Shown here: one piece after another, positions 1 to 7,639 of the stretch | Position numbering within the stretch: the stretch's first letter is position 1 | Layout of the letters: each line of letters opens with the position of its first letter | Origin: an uncultured Christensenella sp. | GTDB lineage: Bacteria; Bacillota; Clostridia; Christensenellales; UBA1750 | Direction: 5' to 3' | Assembly (NCBI GenBank): GCA_905193155.1 | Contig: CAJJNQ010000006.1 | Location: forward strand, 1 to 64,000 | Length of the DNA stretch: 64,000 nt | Made by a program: the position numbers and the translations under genes | Notes under the pieces: generated by a model | What the model saw: only the letters and a program-made list of their open reading frames with translations | What the model was told of the DNA's origin: nothing | The model's database searches: none

Positions 1-53
1 ACCCCACTTGTTAGATAGTATATCATACTGTCTAACAAATGGGGTGCAGTTCA
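1..53. mobile_element. probable insertion-sequence terminus entering from the left edge
   Basis: Bases 1-45 form a near-perfect inverted repeat (arms 1-21 and 25-45, two mismatches), directly followed by GTGCAGTTCA ending at 53. Read on the minus strand this is TGAACTGCACCCCA followed by a TTAGACA stretch, which resembles the terminal repeats of IS3-family (IS150-like) elements as I remember them; no database comparison was made. The transposase would lie left of base 1. The same palindrome could instead be a regulator operator. Confidence 0.4.
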
Positions 54-187
54 TTTCTGCAAACGGGGCCTTTTATTTTAGCTTCTCCTTGCCCTTTGGC
101 AAAATAGAGGATGTGAGAGGGTAGGCTCAATGCCTCCTCCGTTTTTGGGGATCGTGTCCGCACGATTAGAAGTTGATGAAACCTTTT

Positions 188-316
188 TTACTCGGGGATC
201 GATTCGCGGATGATTCGCCCTGCGTCCTGGGCATCTTTTGCGGTTGCTTCTACCAGCTTTGCCAGGGTTTCGAGAAAGGACTTGAGTTCGGGTGTCGTCA
301 TTTCGTCGTTCTCCAT
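188..316 (-). CDS. small hypothetical protein, 42 aa
   Basis: A 42-codon frame starts at ATG 316 behind an excellent ribosome site (AGGAGGTGAA, 321-330) and ends in TAA at 188. The product is acidic, without Cys or Trp, and rich in Glu, Ala, Thr and Leu; it looks like one amphipathic helix (LKSFLETLAKLVEATAKDA). There is no signal peptide or membrane segment. I do not recognise a family. It lies between the left-edge element and the sirtuin gene. The ribosome site is the main support; without it the frame would be too short to call. Confidence 0.5.
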   Translation of the reverse strand: MENDEMTTPELKSFLETLAKLVEATAKDAQDAGRIIRESIPE

Positions 317-402
317 TTTGTTCACCTCCTACTCTGTAATCATTTTCTATCGGGATCGTTCCCCTGATAACACATACGTCATACTACTGCCATGATATAT
401 TT

Positions 403-1110
403 TTATACGCGGATAGCGCCCAGCACCTTGCCGATGCTTTCGTGCAGCGAAAGCGTGGCTCTCGCATCATAGGAGGTGTGATCGCGGTTGATCTGCACCA
501 CCGTGTCACCGCGGAAATACTGCAGCAGCCCGGCAGCGGGGTAGACCGCCAACGACGTGCCGCCGATGATCATCAGGTCGGCGCATTCGATGGCATCGAT
601 CGCGCCCTCTACCACTTCGTCATCCAGTGCTTCTTCGTAGAGCACCACGTCGGGCTTGACGATGCCGCCGCATTCGCAATGCGGCACACCCTCAGAATCC
701 CGGATGAACGCTGCGTCGTAGAACCTGCCGCAGCGCAGGCAGTGATTGCGGTGGATTGAGCCGTGCAGCTCATACACCCGTTGGCTGCCTGCCGCCTGAT
801 GCAGACCGTCGATGTTCTGCGTCACGACGGCGACAAGCTTGCCCGTGCGCTCCATCTCGGCCAGCTTTTTGTGCGCAGCGTTGGGCTTTGCATCCAGCGG
901 CAGCATCTTGTCGCGATAGAAGCGATAAAATTCTTCCGAATGCTCCACAAAAAAGCTATGACTTAGTATGGTTTCGGGCGGATAAGCGTATTTCTGATGG
1001 TACAAACCGTCCACGCTGCGGAAATCCGGAATGCCGCTTTCGGTGGAAACACCCGCCCCGCCAAAGAACACGATGCGGTGATGGCTGTCGATCAGCTGCT
1101 GAAGATCCAT
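403..1110 (-). CDS. cobB: NAD-dependent protein deacylase (sirtuin, CobB/Sir2 family)
   Basis: This is a class-III-like bacterial sirtuin of 235 aa, the usual length, which removes acyl groups from lysines using NAD+. The NAD-binding GAGVSTESGIPDFR motif is at residues 18-31, QNID at 98-101, the catalytic histidine is in ELHGS (His116), and four cysteines (124, 127, 145, 147) can form the zinc site. The ATG at 1110 gives a normal N-terminus; an upstream ATG at 1143 overlaps the stop of the alpha-galactosidase gene and would add 11 atypical residues, so coupling to that gene is possible. Function is clear, substrate is not. Confidence 0.9.
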   Translation of the reverse strand: MDLQQLIDSHHRIVFFGGAGVSTESGIPDFRSVDGLYHQKYAYPPETILSHSFFVEHSEEFYRFYRDKMLPLDAKPNAAHKKLAEMERTGKLVAVVTQNIDGLHQAAGSQRVYELHGSIHRNHCLRCGRFYDAAFIRDSEGVPHCECGGIVKPDVVLYEEALDDEVVEGAIDAIECADLMIIGGTSLAVYPAAGLLQYFRGDTVVQINRDHTSYDARATLSLHESIGKVLGAIRV

Positions 1111-1142
1111 GGGCACTGCGCCTTCTTTCTGTCGGTTGCGCA

Positions 1143-3332
1143 TCAAATGCGGGTAAACACCCAGCGCACGGAATCAAAGTCCTGCCTGGTATCCGGCAGG
1201 TTGACGCCGGCGTTCATCAGCGTGTCGCCGGAAACTTCGAGCCCGGTCTGTTCGCAGACATACTGTGCGTTAGCCTCCAGTCCCTTCAAACGCACGCGGC
1301 GCACGGCGGGGTTGGGGTTGTTGAGCTTCTTGACATAGGTCAGGATGACGGTCCTTCCGTCCTCGGAGACCTGCTCAAAGGCATATTCATTGCTGTTCAC
1401 GGGCGAAATCAGCCGGTAGAACGAGCCGGTGATCACGATATCGCGCATCTTTTTGTATTCGACGATCTGCGCAGCAACCTCGCTCCTCTCTTCCTCGGTG
1501 AGCTTTTCCATGTCCAGCTCATAGCCGAAGCTGCCCTGCATAGCGACGTTGGCGCGGGTATGCAGGGGCGTGATGCGGCCCACCTGATGGTTGGGCACGG
1601 CAGAGACATGGCAGGTCATGACCGACGGCGGATAAACCATCGAGCAGCCGTACTGGATATTCAGGCGCTGGATCGCGTCGCTGTCATCCGAGGTCCAGTT
1701 CTGGGGCATATAGTAGAGAATGCCCGCGTCAAAGCGTCCGCCGCCGCCCGAGCAGGACTCAAAGAGCACGTCGGGGAAGGCGGAAGTGATGCGCTCCATC
1801 ACCTCATAAACGCCGAGAATATAGCGGTGATAGATTTCACCGATGCGCTCCGCCGGCAGCTGCGCCGAGCCGACCTCCGCCATGTTGCGGTTCATGTCCC
1901 ACTTGACATAGCGAATATCGGCGGAGGACAGCACGGAGGAAACGATATCCACCACATAATCCCGCACGTCCTTGCGGGTCATGTCAAGGATCAGCTGATG
2001 GCGGCCCAGCGAGGGGGCGCGCTTTTTCTGGTGCAGGCACCAATCGGGATGCGCGCGGTAGAGGTCGCTGTCGGGCGAGATCATCTCCGGCTCAAACCAC
2101 AGGCCGAACTCAATCCCTTCGGCGCGGATATCGTCCACGAGCTGCTTCATGGTGCAGCCGAGCTTCTTTTCATTGACCACCCAATCGCCCAGCGCGCAGG
2201 TATCGTCATTGCGCGCGCCGAACCAGCCGTCATCCAGTACGAACAGCTCGATGCCGAGCTTGGCCGCACTCCTGGCCATGGACTTGAGCTTTTCACCCGT
2301 GAAGTCCATATAAACGCCTTCCCAGGAGTTGAGCAGCACCGGGCGCGCCTTGTCGCGGTACTTGCCCCGTGCAAGATTTCTGCGATAGAGCTTATGGTAG
2401 GTTCTGGACATCTCGCCCAGGCCCTTGTCGGAATAAACCAGCACGCATTCGGGCGTTGCGAAGGATTCGCCGCTTTGAAGCGTCCAGGCAAAGGCGCGGT
2501 CGTTGATGCCGGCGTTGACGCGCAGGGTATCGAACGCATCCACATCGGTTTCGATCAGGAAATTGGAAGAATAGATCAGGCTCAGGCCGTAAACCTCGCC
2601 GCTGTCCTCGCCCGCATCCTTGCGCGCCAGCACGGCGAAGGGATTGTGCAGATGCGAAGAAGAACCGCGGAAGGACTGTACCGACTGCGTGGTGTGCATA
2701 ACCGGCGTGCGCTCGACATTGAACTCACGCGCCCATGCGCCGTGCAGATGGATCAGATCGAAGTCCTTATCCGGGAATTGCAGGGAGGCGCTCATCGCGC
2801 GGGTGAGCTTCACCGCCTGCTTGCCCTCGTTGCGGATCACCGTCCAGCGGGCGATCGCGCCGGAGAAGTCGAAAACGGTGTAATAAAGATCCACGCAGAG
2901 ATCCTTTACCTTGTCGCGCAGGGTGATCTTCAGGGTCTGCGCGCCGTCGCCGTCGTTGAGATAGGTGTGCGGCAGGACGGAATAATCAGGCTTTCCCTCG
3001 ATCACCTGATAGGAATCGAACAACAGATCCGTCACATTGTCGCCTTCCTCATCCACCGAGGCAATCGCCGCGGGGCGAAGGTCCGCCGTGCCCGCGCCGG
3101 AATATTCCATGGGCATCACATCCGTGGAGAACTCGTCCGCTTCTCCGGCAGGAATCGCCCAGAAGGATGCCACGCCGCGCTCTTGGGCCAGGAATTTCAC
3201 CCGGCTGTCCGAGATGCGCGCGCCATAATACAGATGGATCAGCCGTCCGCCGCCCATCACCGCCATCACATAGCTGGAAGAGCCCGCATCGAGCTTGAAG
3301 ATCTTCTCTTCATTCAATACCGAGATCGCCAT
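1143..3332 (-). CDS. alpha-galactosidase, glycoside hydrolase family 36
   Basis: This 729-aa cytoplasmic enzyme, the normal GH36 length, hydrolyses terminal alpha-1,6-galactosides such as melibiose and raffinose. No signal peptide is seen. The barrel carries LFVLDDGWFG, the nucleophile region KWDMNR, and the acid/base region NWTSDDSDA; an N-terminal beta-supersandwich precedes them. The ATG at 3332 sits 8 nt after AGGAGG; a GTG two codons upstream is too close to that site. A promoter (TTGCAA, 17 bp, TATCCT) lies at 3374-3402. No transporter is adjacent, so uptake depends on genes elsewhere. Confidence 0.92.
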   Translation of the reverse strand: MAISVLNEEKIFKLDAGSSSYVMAVMGGGRLIHLYYGARISDSRVKFLAQERGVASFWAIPAGEADEFSTDVMPMEYSGAGTADLRPAAIASVDEEGDNVTDLLFDSYQVIEGKPDYSVLPHTYLNDGDGAQTLKITLRDKVKDLCVDLYYTVFDFSGAIARWTVIRNEGKQAVKLTRAMSASLQFPDKDFDLIHLHGAWAREFNVERTPVMHTTQSVQSFRGSSSHLHNPFAVLARKDAGEDSGEVYGLSLIYSSNFLIETDVDAFDTLRVNAGINDRAFAWTLQSGESFATPECVLVYSDKGLGEMSRTYHKLYRRNLARGKYRDKARPVLLNSWEGVYMDFTGEKLKSMARSAAKLGIELFVLDDGWFGARNDDTCALGDWVVNEKKLGCTMKQLVDDIRAEGIEFGLWFEPEMISPDSDLYRAHPDWCLHQKKRAPSLGRHQLILDMTRKDVRDYVVDIVSSVLSSADIRYVKWDMNRNMAEVGSAQLPAERIGEIYHRYILGVYEVMERITSAFPDVLFESCSGGGGRFDAGILYYMPQNWTSDDSDAIQRLNIQYGCSMVYPPSVMTCHVSAVPNHQVGRITPLHTRANVAMQGSFGYELDMEKLTEEERSEVAAQIVEYKKMRDIVITGSFYRLISPVNSNEYAFEQVSEDGRTVILTYVKKLNNPNPAVRRVRLKGLEANAQYVCEQTGLEVSGDTLMNAGVNLPDTRQDFDSVRWVFTRI

Positions 3333-3373
3333 ATCCACTGCCTCCTTTTTTTGAGGTCCGTTTTCCGCCTTTT

Positions 3374-3402
3374 AGGATACATGGTTTTGTAAAGAATTGC
3401 AA
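3374..3402 (-). promoter_or_regulatory. promoter for the alpha-galactosidase gene
   Basis: On the minus strand there is a -35 TTGCAA (3397-3402), a 17-bp spacer and a -10 TATCCT (3374-3379), ending about 40 bp before the start codon. It abuts the sbcC stop codon, so the gene can be transcribed independently of sbcDC. Confidence 0.5.
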
Positions 3403-3406
3403 GGCG

Positions 3407-6400
3407 CTAGACCACCTGCACGATGCGGCTGCCGTGCTCGCCCTTTTTCACCTCGATGCCTTGAGCGATGGTTTCACGCAGCGCGTCCACATGGGAGATG
3501 ATGCCCACCTGCCCGCCGCTGCCGATGCAGGAGAGCACATCCAGTGCATCCTGAATCGAGCGCGGGTCGAGCGTGCCGAAGCCCTCGTCGATAAACATCG
3601 CCTCCATCCGCACGCCGCCCGCCTGCGCGCGCACCACGGAAGAAAGCCCCAGTGAAAGCGCCAGCGACACGAGGAATTTCTCCCCGCCGGACAATGTGCG
3701 CACCGCGCGCTCCCCGCCGGAATAGGCGTCCTGCACCGAAAGCTCCAGCCCGTCCAGTTTGTTCTGCACGCCGCCCTCGCGGATGGAGAGGCGGTATCTG
3801 CCGCCGTGCACCATTTCAAGCAAACGATTTGCCTGTTCCGCCACCGCACCCAGCATCGCTTGCAGCACAAAGCTGGACAGCGTGAGCCCCTTGTTGACGG
3901 CGAAGCAATCCACAAAGGCGTGCATCTTGTCCGCCGCGCGGCGCTCTTCCACAAGCTTTTTGCTCTCTTCCTCGTTTTCGTCCAACAGCTTTTCTTTGCG
4001 GGCGATGAGCGCGCGCTGTGCTCCGCAGGCCGCCGCCGCTTCGTTCAGGCGCGCAAGGCTTTCCGCCTGCCGATCGAGCGCGCTTTGCAGCTCCGGCCGC
4101 TGCTGCCCGGCCACGGCCTCCGCCGCAGCGTTGGCCTCTTCCTGCGCAGCGTGCAGCGATTGGTTGTAGGTCTGCACCTGTCCGCGCAGCGCCGCCGCGT
4201 CCTCGCGCTCCATCAGCGCGCCGCGATAAGCTTCCTCCGTCTCAAATCCACAGCGGGCAAGTTCGTCGTCCAGTGCTTTGCGGGTGGCAATTTCTTCTTC
4301 CGTCAGGGCGCGGCGCTGCTTTTCAGCTTCCGTGCGGCGCTGAGCGGCCAACGCTTCGTCGCGACGCGCGGTTTGATCGGCTTGCTGCGCGGCAGTCAAC
4401 GCTTTTTCCCGCTTCTCCAATGCGTCTAGGATCGCCCGGATGCGCGTCTGGATTTCCTCCGCCGGGCGCGTTTCGTCACCAACGCGCTTTTCGCATTCCA
4501 GCACACGGGCGGCTGCGCGGTCGTTCTCCCGCTGCCTTTCCTCCAACCCCTGCCTCGCGTTTTCCAGCTTCGTCTCCATGATGGGCGCGTTTTTCTCCAA
4601 TTCAACGGCTTCCCGCTGCAAGCTCTCCCATTTTTCCGATTGCTCCTGCGCGATTTTCAGACTCTGCTGCGCGCTGTGCTCTGCCTGCGCATCGTAAGGG
4701 AGCTTTTCTGCCTCCAAGCGCGCGGCATCCCTCTGCCGGAGCAGCACGTTTTCGCGCTCCAACGCGCCCTGCGCTGCGGCGGACGCTTTGTCCTGCGCTT
4801 CCCGTGCTTCCTTATACGCCCTTCGAGCCTGAATAAAGCGTTCCCGCGCGCTGCCATAGCCCTTGCTGATGCCGGGGTTGGGATGATGGATGCTGCCGCA
4901 GACTGGGCAGGGCTTGCCGTCGGTCAGGCGCTTGGAAAGCTCCGCAGCGGCGTTGCTGAAATATTCTTCCGAACACTGCATCTCCTCCTGCTCCCGCATT
5001 TGCGCGGCTTCTCGTCGCTCTTCCCGCTGTTTTTCCAGCGCTTCCCGCTCGGCCTGAACCCTTTGCAGCTCCTCTGTCAGCTTTTCCAGCTGCTCTTTTT
5101 TCTGCCGTGCGGACGACCATTCGTCGCACCGGCTTTGCAGTTGCGGAAGCCTGGAGCGGTATTGCTCGTCCAGCCCGCGCATTTCCTCGCGCAGAGCACG
5201 CAGCCGCTCCGCATCGCGCCTGACCTGTTCCCCCAGCTGATCGAAGGCACGCTGCGCGGGGGGCAGCAAACGCAGCGCGGTTTTCTGTGTTTCTTTCGCG
5301 GCAGCTAGTTCGATCAATTCCGGCAGACGTGCGGAAAGCTCTTCTCGTTCGGCTGCCATGGCTTCCGCCTGTGATTTTTCCTGTTCCAGCGCGGCAAGCT
5401 TCTGCGCGGCAGCTTCCGCAGCTTGCTGTGCAGCAAGCGTATCCTGCTCCGCCTGAACCAAACTCTGCTCCGCGCGCGCCAGCCGGAATTTCACGTCCTG
5501 CCAGGCTGTGTCCCTGGGGCGGACTTCCAACGCACGCTCAGCCGCATCCACGCGCAGCGCCGCATCGCGCATTTTCTGCTCCCTTTCAAGCAGGAGGTTC
5601 AGCCGCTTGTCAGCCGCATCTGTACGGTCAAAGGCTTCGGAAAGCTTCTGCGCCCGCTGCGCTTCCCCGCTGCACTGCTCGTAGGCTTGGCGCGCCGCCT
5701 GCTCCTGCGTTTCCTCCCGCACAAGCGTCACGCGGTCGCCCTCGATCTGCGCGCGCAGCTCTTCTGCGCTGCTCACCTGATAGGCCGACCAACGCCCCGC
5801 CACCTGCTGCTCCCTCTCCCGCAGCACTGTGTCGCGTTTGCGATAAAGAGCAGCCAGCTTTTCCTGATAGGCATTAAATCGATCGGTGCGGAAGATATTG
5901 CGCAAAATCTGCTCCTTTTCGGCGGATTCAGCGGTCAAAAAGCGCTCGAACTTGCCCTGCGGCAACACCATGACCTGCACAAACTGGCTGTACCCCATGC
6001 CGATGACGCGGTTGGCGGCCTCCTCCTGCGCGGTGGGCTTGGCGTTTTCCGCAAGATTTCGTTCTTCGCCGGTCTCTTCCAGCGCCAGCGCGCCGCATTC
6101 CAACGCATAGTTCTTGCGCACATCGTCCTCCGGCTCCTTCTTGCGGCGGCGCAGCGGACGCAGCCTGCGCCAGAAGCGATACCGCCGCCCGCCGACGGAG
6201 AAGGTGAAATCCACCAGCGTTTCGGCCTGCGGATCGGACATCTGGCAGCGCAGCTCGTAAATTCCGCCGCGCTCGGCCGAGCTTGCCTTGCCGTAAAGCG
6301 CGCAGGTCATGGCGTCCAGCAGCGCGGTCTTGCCCGCGCCCGTCTCGCCCCAGATCAGGAACCGGTCGGAAAAGAGCGTGAAATCCACAACCTGCCTGTC

Positions 6401-6445
6401 CCGATACGGCCCGAAGGCTTCGATGATGAGTTTTTCCGGCAGCAC
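3407..6445 (-). CDS. sbcC: SbcC, ATPase subunit of the SbcCD nuclease
   Basis: This is a 1012-aa SMC/Rad50-like ATPase that with SbcD trims hairpins and blocked DNA ends. Walker A GETGAGKT is at 33-40; a long Gln/Glu/Ala/Arg-rich coiled coil is interrupted near residue 513 by the zinc hook CPVC; the ABC signature LSGGEKF (near 918) and Walker B with FIDEGFG (near 948) close the protein. The start is GTG at 6445, three bases after the sbcD stop and behind AGGGAGG, so the two subunits are made from one transcript. All motifs are intact. Confidence 0.95.
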   Translation of the reverse strand: MLPEKLIIEAFGPYRDRQVVDFTLFSDRFLIWGETGAGKTALLDAMTCALYGKASSAERGGIYELRCQMSDPQAETLVDFTFSVGGRRYRFWRRLRPLRRRKKEPEDDVRKNYALECGALALEETGEERNLAENAKPTAQEEAANRVIGMGYSQFVQVMVLPQGKFERFLTAESAEKEQILRNIFRTDRFNAYQEKLAALYRKRDTVLREREQQVAGRWSAYQVSSAEELRAQIEGDRVTLVREETQEQAARQAYEQCSGEAQRAQKLSEAFDRTDAADKRLNLLLEREQKMRDAALRVDAAERALEVRPRDTAWQDVKFRLARAEQSLVQAEQDTLAAQQAAEAAAQKLAALEQEKSQAEAMAAEREELSARLPELIELAAAKETQKTALRLLPPAQRAFDQLGEQVRRDAERLRALREEMRGLDEQYRSRLPQLQSRCDEWSSARQKKEQLEKLTEELQRVQAEREALEKQREERREAAQMREQEEMQCSEEYFSNAAAELSKRLTDGKPCPVCGSIHHPNPGISKGYGSARERFIQARRAYKEAREAQDKASAAAQGALERENVLLRQRDAARLEAEKLPYDAQAEHSAQQSLKIAQEQSEKWESLQREAVELEKNAPIMETKLENARQGLEERQRENDRAAARVLECEKRVGDETRPAEEIQTRIRAILDALEKREKALTAAQQADQTARRDEALAAQRRTEAEKQRRALTEEEIATRKALDDELARCGFETEEAYRGALMEREDAAALRGQVQTYNQSLHAAQEEANAAAEAVAGQQRPELQSALDRQAESLARLNEAAAACGAQRALIARKEKLLDENEEESKKLVEERRAADKMHAFVDCFAVNKGLTLSSFVLQAMLGAVAEQANRLLEMVHGGRYRLSIREGGVQNKLDGLELSVQDAYSGGERAVRTLSGGEKFLVSLALSLGLSSVVRAQAGGVRMEAMFIDEGFGTLDPRSIQDALDVLSCIGSGGQVGIISHVDALRETIAQGIEVKKGEHGSRIVQVV

Positions 6446-6448
6446 AGC

Positions 6449-7558
6449 TCAGCCCTCCCTTTCCGCGTCCTCAATGGCCTGTCTGAACCAGGCGCGCATT
6501 TCGTCGTCCATTTCGCGCCCCGTTCTGTTTAGATAAAACTTCTCCGCCACGTCCAGCGGCGAATCCGCACGCACCTCCTCCAACGTAAGGCCGGTGCGCG
6601 CACTGGCAGCAATCTGCATCCCGCAGTCGATCTGCAAAGCGTTGGGATAGGTGCGGCGCAGCGCTTCCTGCACCGGCGCGGTCGGGAATTCGTCCGTCAC
6701 GATGAGCCGCAGATAGTCCTGCGACGATCCTTCGCACAGCTTCTCCCTCGTGCCCCGCAGCGTCCGCATGACGTGCAGCGGCTCCACGGGCACCTCTTTC
6801 AGACTCATGTCGTTGGTATCGACAATCGTAACGCTGCGCGGCACGTCGGTTTCTGCAAAGGAAGTACACATCGGCGTGCCGGAATAGCGCAGCTTACCGC
6901 CGCCCAGCGTCTGCGGCCGGTGCAGATGTCCCAGCGCGACATAATCATAGGCCGAAAACCACTCCGCAGGAACTGCCAGTGAGCCGCCGACCGCCGCAGC
7001 GCGGTCGCTCTGCCCGGCCTGTCCGCCCGCTGCAAAGCAGTGCGCCGCCAGGATGTGCCGCTTTCCGTCCTTAGGGGGCCTGCGCTCTTCCAGTACGACG
7101 CGCATCGCATCCGCTGCGCAAGCGATCTCCTCTCTGCGGGCGGGATACGCCTGCCGCACGTCATCGGTATAGACATAGGGCAGCAGATGAATCACGGTAT
7201 CCCCCAGATCGGCCTGCATCTCCTCCGTCGTCACACGCCCGGCGATATACAGCCCCGCGCCGCGCAGCAGATCGCTGAGCGTGGAAAGCCGCGCCGCGCC
7301 GTCGTGGTTGCCCGCAATCAGCACAACCGGTAGCCCCAGCTCCAGGCAAAGCGCGCGCATCGCATCGTTATACAGCGCAATGGCGTCCGGCGCAACGACC
7401 GCGCGATCGAAAATATCCCCCGCCACGATCACCGCGCCCGCCTGCTGCTCCCGCGCAATGCGCACAATCTCCCCGATCATGTGCTGCTGATCCGCCGTCG
7501 GGTCCACGCCGAAAAACTCCAGCCCCAGATGCCAGTCCGATGTATGTAGGATCTTCAT
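6449..7558 (-). CDS. sbcD: SbcD, nuclease subunit of SbcCD
   Basis: This 369-aa Mre11-like metallophosphoesterase is the nuclease partner of SbcC. The metal-binding motifs appear in order: DWHLG (residues 8-12), AGDIFDR, AGNHD, and GHLHRP. The ATG at 7558 follows GGGAGGAA at the right distance; the longer frame starting with GTG at 7570 would begin inside that ribosome site. It is immediately upstream of sbcC, the usual gene order. Confidence 0.95.
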   Translation of the reverse strand: MKILHTSDWHLGLEFFGVDPTADQQHMIGEIVRIAREQQAGAVIVAGDIFDRAVVAPDAIALYNDAMRALCLELGLPVVLIAGNHDGAARLSTLSDLLRGAGLYIAGRVTTEEMQADLGDTVIHLLPYVYTDDVRQAYPARREEIACAADAMRVVLEERRPPKDGKRHILAAHCFAAGGQAGQSDRAAAVGGSLAVPAEWFSAYDYVALGHLHRPQTLGGGKLRYSGTPMCTSFAETDVPRSVTIVDTNDMSLKEVPVEPLHVMRTLRGTREKLCEGSSQDYLRLIVTDEFPTAPVQEALRRTYPNALQIDCGMQIAASARTGLTLEEVRADSPLDVAEKFYLNRTGREMDDEMRAWFRQAIEDAEREG

Positions 7559-7582
7559 GTTTCCTCCCACCCTATTTTACGT

Positions 7583-7621
7583 TAAAAGGATGAAAGAGCG
7601 GGAATTTCCGCCCTTTCATCC
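7583..7621 (-). terminator. rho-independent terminator after the GH2 gene
   Basis: The stem GGATGAAAG...CTTTCATCC (7588-7621) with a loop around GGAATTTCC is followed on the minus strand by a short T run. It lies between the GH2 stop and the sbcD start. Confidence 0.6.
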
Positions 7622-7639
7622 CAGCGTTCTTTTGCCGGA

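Noticed and set aside
756..3392. A plus-strand open frame of 878 codons opposite the alpha-galactosidase gene
   Set aside because: It mirrors the codon pattern of the real gene, has no ribosome site, and its translation is His/Ala/Arg-rich with no family features. Similar long antisense frames occur opposite aspS, gatB, sbcC, nadE and the ABC genes in this GC-rich DNA.
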